From Paenibacillus lentus (GTDB taxonomy: Bacteria > Bacillota > Bacilli > Paenibacillales > Paenibacillaceae): DNA of 64,000 bases. Positions 56,725-64,000 of the stretch are shown one piece after another (the first letter of the stretch is position 1; each line of letters starts with the position of its first letter). The notes below the pieces were generated by a model that did not search any database, was not told the origin of the DNA, and saw only the letters and a list, made by a program, of their open reading frames with translations. The position numbers and the translations under genes are program-made. The DNA lies in contig NZ_CP034248.1 of assembly GCF_003931855.1 (NCBI RefSeq), positions 2,604,001 through 2,668,000 on the forward strand. The letters run 5' to 3'.

Positions 56725-57798
56725 CTAACTGTTCTCGAGAATCGTGTTCAAAGTGCTCCGATCTAGCCCTTGAACGAGCTTAATTAGCAGCTCTTTGGCC
56801 GCCGCGTAATCATCCGTATGAATGATTGAAGAGGAGGTATGAATATAGCGGGAGCAGATGCCGATGACAGCCGATGGGACGCCAATGCCGCTTAAATGTA
56901 CTTGCCCTGCGTCAGTGCCGCCTGGCGAGACGAAGTATTGGTATTTGATACGGTGTGTATCCGCCGTGTCCTGCACATATTCAAGCAGGCCACGATGTGT
57001 CAGCATGGTCGGATCATAGATACGCAGTAGCGTGCCTTCGCCGAGCTTGCCGAAAGCCCGTTTATCTCCGGTCATATCGTTGGCAGCGCTGGCATCCAAG
57101 GCGAAGAAAATATCCGGCTGAATCAAGTGGGCAGCCGTTCTAGCTCCGCGTAAACCGAGCTCCTCCTGGACGTTAGCTCCGCAGTATAGCGTGTTCGGAA
57201 GCTTCTTATCGTGAACTTCCTGCATCAGCTCGATCGCCAGCCCGACGCCGTAGCGATTATCCCAGGCTTTCGCCATAATTTTCTTTGGATTGGCTAGCGG
57301 GGTAAATTCGCAAATGGGTACAATTTGCTGGCCTGGCTGTATGCCAAAGGATTCCGCTTCGGCACGATCATCCGCTCCAACGTCCAGATACATTGCTTTA
57401 ATATCTACGGGCTTGCTGCGCGCGGCCTCATCCAACAAATGCGTCGGAGTAGAGCCGACCACGCCGATAATTGATCGCTCAGGGGTAATAATCTGCAAGC
57501 GTTGTGCTAATACCGCCTGGCTCCACCAACCGCCGAGCGGTTGGAAGGTGATCATTCCGCTGTCCGTAATGCCTGTAACCATAAATCCTACTTCGTCCAT
57601 ATGACCGGCTACCATGACTTTAGGTCCCTGCTCATCTCCACGAATTACACCGAACAGGCTGCCCAGCCGATCCTGTACAAATTCCTCCGTATATACTGAT
57701 AGCTTCTCCTTCAGTAAGGCCCGAAGATTTCTTTCGAAACCCGGAGCAGCCGGAAATTCAGTTAGTTGTTTAAAAAGTGATAGTGTCTGTTCGTTCAT
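56725..57798 (-). CDS. M42-family aminopeptidase (FrvX/YsdC type)
   Basis: A 357-residue di-metal aminopeptidase of the tetrahedral TET group, cytosolic. Metal and catalytic motifs: [12 protein letters not shown] (His and Asp), [15 protein letters not shown] (bridging Asp), [15 protein letters not shown] (catalytic Glu pair), [11 protein letters not shown] and [12 protein letters not shown]; the last His is expected in [21 protein letters not shown] lies 8 bases before the ATG. It digests peptides after proteasome-like or Clp cleavage. It sits alone between the glycanase region and the spore genes. Confidence 0.92.
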   Translation of the reverse strand: MNEQTLSLFKQLTEFPAAPGFERNLRALLKEKLSVYTEEFVQDRLGSLFGVIRGDEQGPKVMVAGHMDEVGFMVTGITDSGMITFQPLGGWWSQAVLAQRLQIITPERSIIGVVGSTPTHLLDEAARSKPVDIKAMYLDVGADDRAEAESFGIQPGQQIVPICEFTPLANPKKIMAKAWDNRYGVGLAIELMQEVHDKKLPNTLYCGANVQEELGLRGARTAAHLIQPDIFFALDASAANDMTGDKRAFGKLGEGTLLRIYDPTMLTHRGLLEYVQDTADTHRIKYQYFVSPGGTDAGQVHLSGIGVPSAVIGICSRYIHTSSSIIHTDDYAAAKELLIKLVQGLDRSTLNTILENS

Positions 57799-57925
57799 AT
57801 CCTGTGTCTCTCCTTCCGTCTATGTTTAGTATGAACTAGCTTTTCTGGATTGTCTATGCACCCCGATATGTCGCCGTGCATATAGTGCATGAGAGCATGC
57901 TGGGAGTCATAGGGAGGCAATTGCG

Positions 57926-58003
57926 ATGGAACGTTATTCCAAGGACTGGCTGTTGATCTGCTTATTGTTCATTTTGCTCGTTATCGTGCTTCTATATTTG
58001 TAG
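57926..58003 (+). CDS. 25-residue single-span membrane peptide
   Basis: AGGGAGG lies 8 bases before an ATG that opens MERYSKDWLLICLLFILL and ends VIVLLYL at TAG 58001. A short charged head and one hydrophobic helix make it resemble the small membrane peptides (YjcZ-like) that often sit near sporulation genes. The ideal ribosome site and the full-length hydrophobic composition argue for a real gene. Function unknown; it lies upstream of spoVAC in the same direction. Confidence 0.55.
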   Translation: MERYSKDWLLICLLFILLVIVLLYL

Positions 58004-58080
58004 CGACCCTAAGAAAAATAATGGCGGCGTAATCTCATGGTCAATATGACTATAGGCAAGCTGCTCTCAATTGGGGGAAG

Positions 58081-58103
58081 TGCCGCGTCCACTGGACGCG
58101 GCA
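58081..58103 (+). terminator. Perfect 10-bp GC hairpin upstream of spoVAC
   Basis: TGCCGCGTCC, a 3-base loop and GGACGCGGCA, followed by TTTGG. It separates the small peptide gene from spoVAC. A 64-codon frame at 58037-58231 runs through it without a ribosome site and is not credited. Confidence 0.65.
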
Positions 58104-58247
58104 TTTGGCGTTCTGGGTATTTTTGCAATATGGATGATTTACCAAACATAACAAGCTTTGATCCGGCAAATAATATGTGGCAGAGCATGAATATACACGA
58201 CAATTTGCAGTTTAATATGACGCATATGTAGAAAGGAGGAGTAGAGA

Positions 58248-58748
58248 TTGCCTGCCAAAAGCAAATTCAGATCCAGAGTGAAGCTTAATTCCTTATCGAT
58301 GAATGAACAGGAATACAAAGATCTCGCCAAGCAGCACAGGCCAAAGACAAATGTCGTTGGAAACTGCCTGAAAGCCTTTCTTGTAGGGGGGACGATCTGC
58401 CTGATTGGTCAGTGCATTCAACAGCTGTTTATGACATTTGCCAATATGACGTCCCAGGAGGCAAGCAGTCCTACCGTTGCCGTCTTGATCTTGATTTCCG
58501 TCATCCTGACCTCACTTGGGGTTTACGATAAAATAGCACAGTGGGCGGGAGCTGGTTCAGCTGTGCCTGTTACGGGCTTTGCGAACTCCATGTGTTCGTC
58601 GGCGATTGAATCGAAGGCGGAGGGGATCGTCCTTGGTGTAGGCGCCAATATGTTCAAGCTAGCGGGCTCCGTTATTGTGTTCGGTGTAGTAGCAGCGTTT
58701 GCTGTAGGCGTTGTGCACGTTATTTTTGGTTTGGGAGGAGTGCATTAG
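58248..58748 (+). CDS. spoVAC: Stage V sporulation protein AC
   Basis: A 166-residue inner spore membrane protein, part of the channel for dipicolinic acid during sporulation and germination; SpoVAC acts as a mechanosensitive pore. Membrane segments include CLKAFLVGGTICLIGQCI and TVAVLILISVILTSLGVYDK; the family motif AGAGSAVPVTGFANSM is present. TTG 58248 with AAAGGAGGAG 6 bases upstream. Forms an operon with spoVAD 2 bases later. Expected to be expressed in the forespore (SigG); I did not identify that promoter. Confidence 0.95.
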   Translation: MPAKSKFRSRVKLNSLSMNEQEYKDLAKQHRPKTNVVGNCLKAFLVGGTICLIGQCIQQLFMTFANMTSQEASSPTVAVLILISVILTSLGVYDKIAQWAGAGSAVPVTGFANSMCSSAIESKAEGIVLGVGANMFKLAGSVIVFGVVAAFAVGVVHVIFGLGGVH

Positions 58749-58750
58749 CG

Positions 58751-59773
58751 GTGTTAATCGGCTCGCAAACCTGGAGGTTCGACTCCAAACCATTCATTAT
58801 CGGCGCATCCGCGGTCGTTGGCCCTGAAGAAGGAGCTGGACCGTTGTCGGCTGATTTTGACTTTAGCTATGACAATCTTGAAATTGACGAGAAAACGTGG
58901 GAGAAGGCTGAGCGCAAGCTACTGGAGCACGCGTCCGCACTTGCGCTCGTTCATGCTGGAATTTCTAGGGACGAGCTGCAGATTTTTATCGGCGGGGATT
59001 TGATGAATCAAATCATTAGCACCACATTTGCTGCGAGAAAGATCGCCGTTCCTTATCTTGGCGTATTCGGAGCCTGCTCTACGTCTATGGAAAGCCTGGC
59101 CCTGGCTGCACTTATTGTCGATTCAGGAGGGGCTCAGTATGCGATGGCTGGAACCGCCAGCCATAACTGCACGGTGGAGAAGCAGTTTCGTTATCCGACC
59201 GAATATGGTTCACAAAAGCCGCCGACTGCACAATATACGGTTACAGGCGCTGGCTGCGCCGTCGTATCGGCACAGGGTGTAGGACCGAGAATCACCCACG
59301 CAACGATTGGAAAGATTCAAGATCTCGGCGTTAAAGATCCCTTTAACATGGGGGAAGCGATGGCTCCGGCTGCAGCAGATACGATTGTGGCTCATTTTCG
59401 GGATACGGGGCGTACCCCGGCTGATTATGATTTAATCGTCACAGGGGATCTGGCTTCCGTCGGCCATGGCATTGTAAAGGATATGCTGAATAAAGATGGC
59501 CTATCCATGGCTGGAACAGAATTTAACGACTGCGGGCTTATGGTTTATGACCGGGAAAAGCAGCAATATGTTATGGCCGGAGGTAGCGGGTGCGGATGTT
59601 CTGCGGTGGTTACTTACGGACATATTTTCAAAAAATTAAAACGATTCGAGCTTAGCCGCGTGCTCATCATTGCGACAGGAGCCTTATTGTCTCCCTTGTC
59701 CTACCAGCAGGGAGAGAGCATCCCCTGTATTGCCCATGCGGTCGCTCTGGAAATGGAGGAAGGCGTGAAATGA
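58751..59773 (+). CDS. spoVAD: Stage V sporulation protein AD
   Basis: A 340-residue protein of thiolase-like fold that binds dipicolinic acid and docks on the SpoVA channel. Signatures: GVFGACSTSMESLALAALIV, TASHNCTVEKQFRYPTEYG, VTGDLASVGHG and GSGCGCSAVVTYGH. GTG start with GAGGAG upstream, inside the spoVAC end region. Its stop overlaps the spoVAE start by 4 bases (ATGA). Confidence 0.96.
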   Translation: MLIGSQTWRFDSKPFIIGASAVVGPEEGAGPLSADFDFSYDNLEIDEKTWEKAERKLLEHASALALVHAGISRDELQIFIGGDLMNQIISTTFAARKIAVPYLGVFGACSTSMESLALAALIVDSGGAQYAMAGTASHNCTVEKQFRYPTEYGSQKPPTAQYTVTGAGCAVVSAQGVGPRITHATIGKIQDLGVKDPFNMGEAMAPAAADTIVAHFRDTGRTPADYDLIVTGDLASVGHGIVKDMLNKDGLSMAGTEFNDCGLMVYDREKQQYVMAGGSGCGCSAVVTYGHIFKKLKRFELSRVLIIATGALLSPLSYQQGESIPCIAHAVALEMEEGVK

Positions 59774-60120
59774 TTTTTCTATGGGCGTTTATCATTGGGG
59801 GACTGTTTTGCGTCGTCGGGCAATTAATGTTCGATGTTCTTAAACTCACTCCCGCTCACACGATGAGCACATTAGTTGTAATAGGAGCTCTAATGGATGC
59901 ATTCGGCTGGTATGATCCACTTGTTAAATTCGCAGGGGCAGGAGCTTCTGTACCGATTACAAGCTTCGGAAATTCGCTCGTTCACGGCGCTTTGACCGAG
60001 CTGCAGAATGATGGCTGGATCGGGGTTATTACCGGGATCTTCGAAGTTACCAGCGCGGGTATCTCGGCGGCGATAATTTTCTCCTTTCTCGCCGCGCTTG
60101 TCGTACGTCCGAGAGGATAA
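59770..60120 (+). CDS. spoVAE: Stage V sporulation protein AE (AEb form)
   Basis: A 116-residue membrane protein homologous to SpoVAC (GAGASVPITSFGNSLVHGAL), of the AEb type found between SpoVAD and the operon end. Four hydrophobic segments. Translation is coupled to spoVAD by the ATGA overlap. Here the operon is the short AC-AD-AEb form; spoVAA, AB, AEa and AF are not present nearby. Confidence 0.93.
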   Translation: MIFLWAFIIGGLFCVVGQLMFDVLKLTPAHTMSTLVVIGALMDAFGWYDPLVKFAGAGASVPITSFGNSLVHGALTELQNDGWIGVITGIFEVTSAGISAAIIFSFLAALVVRPRG

Positions 60121-60250
60121 ATTGGATAAGTATTCCCCAGCGCTAATGAGGTGTGCCGAATACTGTTGAAGCAGCCAAAGAAGAAGTGATGGGCCTTGAC
60201 CTGAGCTACTGAAGTATATCGCTTGTACTTGTAGTATTCCTGTTGGCGAG

Positions 60251-60297
60251 GTGCACCCCAAAGGTAGAGTAAAATCTAACTCTCGGGGTGTACTTTT
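60251..60297 (+). terminator. Probable terminator of the spoVA operon
   Basis: GTGCACCCC (60251-60259) pairs with GGGGTGTAC (60285-60293), with an inner AGAGT/ACTCT stem, followed by TTTTAG. It lies 130 bases after the spoVAE stop. Confidence 0.65.
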
Positions 60298-60360
60298 AGT
60301 TGAGAAGATTTTGTAGCTGTAACCTGTTTGTAGCTGTAACCTGATTGGACGAATGTTACA

Positions 60361-60598
60361 CGAAATTTTGTGCGGATATTGCATGCATGGAATGAATATT
60401 GTATGGATATTGCATGCATGGAAGGAATGCCGCACGCAGCACACAGGCGTCATATAAGCACCACACAAGTACCACGAAAAAACACCACGCAAGCAGCACG
60501 AAGAAACCCACGCAAGCACGATAAAGCATTGCACAGACAACCACGTATGCACCACACAAGTAGCACTCAAGTAGCACACAAGCACAGCGCCCTAGAAG
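60361..60598 (+). repeat. C/A-rich degenerate repeat block after spoVA
   Basis: GGATATTGCATGCATGGAA occurs twice (60373 and 60404 region), then about 170 bases of variants of GCACCACACAAGTA and ACCACGCAAGCA. Frames across it on both strands read the repeat and have no ribosome site. Confidence 0.75.
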
Positions 60599-60637
60599 TA
60601 CGTAATGAAAGTTCTCAGCATTCACGGATGCATAAAT

Positions 60638-60774
60638 AGTAACTGGATTTGTTGTAATTAAATGATACAATTTCTCGTCGAAAAAATAATTAACTGGATT
60701 CGATGTATTAAAAAAGATGATGCTGGACGAGTACGGCCAAAAACAATACATTAGATGCACGAAATCCACCTATT
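60638..60774. repeat. Dispersed DD-I element, copy 3
   Basis: Direct units at 60638-60666 (TAACTGGATTTGTTGTAATT) and 60688-60717 (TTAACTGGATTCGATGTATT) are followed by an inverted unit at about 60743-60774 containing TGCACGAAATCCACCTA. Compared with 13244 and 36639, one inverted unit is missing or unrecognisable. Confidence 0.65.
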
Positions 60775-60910
60775 TTCACGGAAGCACCGGCTGGGAGGGA
60801 AATAGATACATGGAATCGATCTATCCTTAGGTTCGCACCTGTTCCCGGCAAAAGTGTGTGCTAACAGTGGATGTATGCTTTACGGGCATCTGTATAATCA
60901 CAACTAATCG

Positions 60911-61020
60911 TTGCTACATACAACACCAACTATTAAACGCCGCATGTCTGCTACATACAACCAACCACTGAACGCCGCACGTTTTCTACATACAACCAGC
61001 TACTGAACGCCGCACGCTTG
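60911..61020 (+). repeat. Three tandem units of 35-38 bases
   Basis: Units at about 60911, 60949 and 60986 share CTACATACAAC, an ACTGAACGCCGCACG-like centre and a variable end. A partial fourth unit follows. The stretch 61021-61299, up to the MoxR gene, holds no gene and no element I can name. Confidence 0.8.
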
Positions 61021-61299
61021 CTGCATTCAGGCCAACAAAAGTAATCGCATCGTATGTACATCGACAGGCTGCATCTATGTTATAGCAGCTATGTTCAAAT
61101 GAGCCATCATCATACGCAATAGCTATAATTATAGCTGGAATCTTCTCCTGCACCACCCACCTGACCGTCAAGGTATTCAAAGGACGCCGCAAGATGCTTT
61201 TCTTCTGAAGGAATACTGTGAGTAGAGTGTACTTCCCCTCCTTGCTTCATGTACAATAAGTGTAAGTGTGACGAATTATGTCTGGGGAGGGAATTATTG

Positions 61300-62256
61300 A
61301 TGCCCGTAAGAGAGCAATCGATACAAACGATGTCTGCTGTTCGCGCAAATCTGGAATCTTGCATACTAGGGAAAGAATTTGAAATAACTCTTCTTCTCAC
61401 TGCTCTTCTTGCTGGAGGTCACGTTTTGATAGAAGATGTTCCCGGGACGGGGAAAACCCAGCTAATAAAAGCGATGGCGAGATCCATGAGCGGAGACTAT
61501 CGACGCATCCAGTGTAATCCTGATATTTTACCGAGTGATATTACCGGCGTGTCCGTTTTCCATCCGCATGAAGAACAATTTGTATTTCGGCCGGGTCCAG
61601 TTATGACGAATATTCTGCTTGCGGATGAAATTAATCGAGCCACCACGAAGACGCAATCCGCTCTGCTTGAAGTGATGGAGGAACGCAGCGTAACTGCGGA
61701 TGGACATACATATGAGCTTCCGCATCCATTTATGCTCTGTGCGACGCAAAATCCGATCGACTTCGAGGGAACCTACATGCTGCCGGAAGCTCAGCTCGAC
61801 CGTTTTATGATGAAAATAGCGATGGGCTATCCTGATGAGGCGACGGAAAAGGCGATGCTGCAGTCCCATACGAAAGGCCAGCCGATCGATCAGCTTCAGG
61901 CGGTGACCACGATGGACGAAATCGCCGCTATCCAGGAAGAAATTCGCGATGTTTATTTAAGCGATGCGTTAAGTGACTATCTGCTTAACATCGTTCGTCG
62001 GACCCGGGAGCATGATGCCGTCATCCTTGGGGCCAGTCCGCGGGCTACGCTTGCTTTTGTGATGGCGGTCAAGGCGTATGCCTTCTTGCAAGAACGCGAT
62101 TACGTCATCCCCGACGATATCAAGACGCTTACCACTTATGTATTAGGGCATCGGATTTTGCTTCGTCCTGAAGCTCGGCTTGGCAGCATGAGCTCCCAGC
62201 AGGTGCTTCAGCAAATTATCAATCAGGCCCATGTGCCTGTATCGTCGGTAGGTTAA
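61300..62256 (+). CDS. MoxR-family AAA ATPase
   Basis: A 318-residue AAA+ ATPase thought to act as a chaperone for the neighbouring DUF58 and membrane proteins. Walker A EDVPGTGKTQLIKA, Walker B ILLADEINRATTKTQ, sensor LCATQNPIDFEGTYMLPEAQ, and the lid domain GASPRATLAFVMAVKAYA. ATG 61300 with GGGGAGGG 8 bases upstream is chosen over an in-frame ATG at 61249 with no site. First gene of a three-gene operon. Confidence 0.95.
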   Translation: MPVREQSIQTMSAVRANLESCILGKEFEITLLLTALLAGGHVLIEDVPGTGKTQLIKAMARSMSGDYRRIQCNPDILPSDITGVSVFHPHEEQFVFRPGPVMTNILLADEINRATTKTQSALLEVMEERSVTADGHTYELPHPFMLCATQNPIDFEGTYMLPEAQLDRFMMKIAMGYPDEATEKAMLQSHTKGQPIDQLQAVTTMDEIAAIQEEIRDVYLSDALSDYLLNIVRRTREHDAVILGASPRATLAFVMAVKAYAFLQERDYVIPDDIKTLTTYVLGHRILLRPEARLGSMSSQQVLQQIINQAHVPVSSVG

Positions 62257-62260
62257 TGAG

Positions 62261-63511
62261 ATGCGAGCCCTGCTTAATACATGGAGGTCAAGCTTACGTT
62301 CATTGAAGCTTTGGAGAATGGCCTCATTATGGCTGATATGTCTTCTCTATCTCTTATTCCAAGGCGGCAAAACTTCATTTATGTTGTTCGCGATGGTTAC
62401 CCTGCTCGCAGGTTATTGGCTCCTCGGCAGCTTGGTTGGAATAAGGCAGATCAAGGGAAACAGGACGATGTTATCGCTTGAGGGGGAGCAATTTCTGCTG
62501 CAGGCAGGAGATCAGGCGCAGATCAAGCTCCATTTGCAGCTTCCGCGGCTGATGCCGATGCCCTACATTATCGTAAGAGAGGTTATGAAGCGTCATAACG
62601 GGGATTCATGGGCTTTTGAGGATAGCGTCGTACCACAAGTGCGCGGTGAAGCGGAGCTCGTGTATAATACGCCTGCACTTGAACGAGGTAAGTATGAATT
62701 TGTAAGTACGGAATGTACGTCAGAGGATATATTTGGATTAATGGAGCATCGTGGAACATTTCAAGCAGGCGGACAGTTTTGCGTGCTGCCCAGAACGGTG
62801 TTTATCCCGCATTGGCAGCTTTATAGCAGAAATTCAAGACTGCCTGGTCCGGAGACGGCTATGTCCAATTCCCGCCGGGAAACAACACAAATTAACGGAG
62901 TACGCGATTATGTATACGGTGACCGGATCTCAAGAATTCATTGGAATGCTACGGCAAGGACGGGGACGTGGAAATCGAAGGAGTTTGAACATGAGTCTCT
63001 ACCGAAGACTGTTCTCGTGCTGGATGCGCACAAGAGTAGTTACGCAAGTTCGCAGCAATTTGAGTTAGCGGTATCTGTCAGCGCTTCTTTACTGGAGTAT
63101 GGCTCGCGAGAAAGGATTAACATGGGGCTGTGCACGATGGGTAGGGAGCTTCGCAGATTTACGCCAGCCGAAGGGTATATTGAACGTCAGCAAATGATTC
63201 ACCATTTGGTTGATATCGATGTGGACGGTGACGGGAGCCATCGAGGCAGGCTGGAGGAGATACGCGATTTTTTCCCGGCCGGATCCTTTTTTATATTTAT
63301 TAGTCCGCTAGCGGATGAAACAGCGATGAGTGTACTGAACTGGGCAAAGACCAGGCAGATGACACCCTATCAAATCGAGGTTGGGGTTTCGGCTCAAGGA
63401 AAGACCACACGGTCATATTGGCAATCGGTCTTGCACAATCAGGGGATAAGAGCTGTACACATCTCCTCCTTGCAAGATCTTCCCATCGCGATGGGGGGAG
63501 GTCTGGCATGA
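62261..63511 (+). CDS. DUF58 membrane-anchored protein
   Basis: A 416-residue protein with two N-terminal membrane helices (LWLICLLYLLFQGG and FMLFAMVTLLAGYWLLG) and the DUF58 core GDRISRIHWNATARTGTWKS, followed by a von-Willebrand-like fold with VLVLDAHKSSY. Such proteins always travel with a MoxR ATPase; their role, perhaps assembly of surface or metabolic complexes, is not established. It starts 4 bases after the MoxR stop and overlaps the next gene by ATGA. Confidence 0.93.
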   Translation: MRALLNTWRSSLRSLKLWRMASLWLICLLYLLFQGGKTSFMLFAMVTLLAGYWLLGSLVGIRQIKGNRTMLSLEGEQFLLQAGDQAQIKLHLQLPRLMPMPYIIVREVMKRHNGDSWAFEDSVVPQVRGEAELVYNTPALERGKYEFVSTECTSEDIFGLMEHRGTFQAGGQFCVLPRTVFIPHWQLYSRNSRLPGPETAMSNSRRETTQINGVRDYVYGDRISRIHWNATARTGTWKSKEFEHESLPKTVLVLDAHKSSYASSQQFELAVSVSASLLEYGSRERINMGLCTMGRELRRFTPAEGYIERQQMIHHLVDIDVDGDGSHRGRLEEIRDFFPAGSFFIFISPLADETAMSVLNWAKTRQMTPYQIEVGVSAQGKTTRSYWQSVLHNQGIRAVHISSLQDLPIAMGGGLA

Positions 63512-64000
63512 GATTGGGGAAGCACACTGAGCCAGTATGGTACAGGCTCTCCGTTATTGTCTGGATGATGATTGTCGCTTTGCAGTGGATTGATTATACG
63601 GAGCCGATTTGGTATCAGGAGACGACAGCCCTAGTAACCACTACATTGATTGCTGTTGCCTTATGCGAAGCTTTGCTGCATTCTCGGCCATGGCTTAATT
63701 GGACGGTTAAGGCCCTTGCTGCCATAGTCATTCTTCGCATCGTTCTAGGCACTTATATTTATTATCCTTACGGCCCGATATTTCCAGATCAGGTTCGTCA
63801 ATTGCTGGCGCATGCATCGCCTTATATTTGGTTCTCATTAAGTGCATGGGGGTTATTCGATTTATTGATCCGCTTGCTGACCGACAGAGCCAGAGTCATG
63901 ATCTTCCTTAGCTTCAACTTGCTTGCGTTCACGATCCTCGACTCTTTTACTTCCTATTATTTATGGGGAAATGTGGCATGGCTCGTATTTGCTGGTCTTG
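63508..64000 (+). CDS. Multi-span membrane protein, probable transglutaminase (TgpA type), cut by window end
   Basis: The ATG overlaps the DUF58 stop (ATGA). The frame stays open for 164 codons to the window end: MRLGKHTEPVWYRLSVIVW and at least five hydrophobic stretches (ALVTTTLIAVALCEALL, IWFSLSAWGLFDLLI). In Bacillota the MoxR-DUF58 pair is usually followed by a large membrane protein with a transglutaminase-like domain, and the visible N-terminal half fits. The catalytic domain is outside the window. Confidence 0.75.
   Translation, partial: MRLGKHTEPVWYRLSVIVWMMIVALQWIDYTEPIWYQETTALVTTTLIAVALCEALLHSRPWLNWTVKALAAIVILRIVLGTYIYYPYGPIFPDQVRQLLAHASPYIWFSLSAWGLFDLLIRLLTDRARVMIFLSFNLLAFTILDSFTSYYLWGNVAWLVFAGL

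Noticed and set aside
58037..58231. 64-codon frame upstream of spoVAC
   Set aside because: Runs through a perfect GC hairpin, has no ribosome site, and shows no family features.
60356..60769. Long minus-strand frames over 59890-60769 that look hydrophobic and Cys-rich
   Set aside because: They read the C/A-rich repeat block and the dispersed element backwards; the composition follows from the repeat.

Overview
The window looks like a chromosomal segment of a spore-forming Bacillota, most likely Paenibacillus or a close relative. The evidence is a spoVAC-spoVAD-spoVAE operon, an S-layer-homology glycanase, several YesM/YesN-type two-component proteins, many AraC regulators, Gram-positive lipoprotein signals with strong AGGAGG ribosome sites, and CcpA cre boxes. 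The species call is inference. I saw no rRNA, tRNA, transposase or prophage.

Layout. (1) 1-4014: the adaptation end of a type I-C CRISPR-Cas locus (cas4 cut by the window edge, cas1, cas2), a leader and an array of 29 repeats and 28 spacers; the effector genes must lie upstream of base 1. (2) 4111-9452, minus strand: a membrane-anchored sugar-binding protein, a YesM-type kinase and a YesN-type regulator form a three-gene sensor operon, preceded by a separate ArsR-type regulator with a large beta-rich C-terminal domain. (3) 9700-31560: an arabinan/arabinoxylan utilisation region. Three near-identical promoter modules, each with a cre box just after the -10, precede (a) a decayed binding-protein/permease operon that still has an intact GH43 lipoprotein, (b) a GH51 arabinofuranosidase followed by araN-P-Q, and (c) a second ABC transporter followed by a GH43 lipoprotein, an intracellular GH43, a second GH51 and a 1481-residue SLH-anchored GH43 protein. 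(4) 31637-56534: a wider hemicellulose side-chain region with GH127, GH3, GH31, GH95 and GH42 enzymes, three AraC regulators, an unpaired YesN regulator, an unpaired YesM kinase, a third (LplB/YtcP-type) ABC transporter, and a VanX-like lipoprotein. (5) 56725-64000: M42 aminopeptidase, a tiny membrane peptide, the spoVA genes, and a MoxR-DUF58-membrane protein operon running off the end.

How it works together (inference from families): surface GH43 enzymes, one held in the S-layer and two lipid-anchored, cut arabinan. AraNPQ and the second importer take up arabino-oligosaccharides. Cytosolic GH51/GH43 enzymes release arabinose, and GH127, GH3, GH31, GH95 and GH42 remove beta-arabinosyl, xylosyl, fucosyl/galactosyl and galactosyl residues. 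None of the three ABC systems has an ATPase gene here, so a shared MsmX-type ATPase elsewhere is expected. Carbon catabolite repression through cre boxes is directly suggested by the sequence.

The least explained material is intergenic: a family of 140-190 bp elements built from two direct and one or two inverted copies of a ~28 bp unit (three loci), a 49 bp perfect repeat with a 9 bp GC hairpin (two loci), and several blocks of degenerate C/A-rich tandem repeats. I found no clearly new multi-gene system. The strongest candidates for a second look are the shared promoter module with its decayed operon, the dispersed intergenic element, and the three-component sugar sensor.
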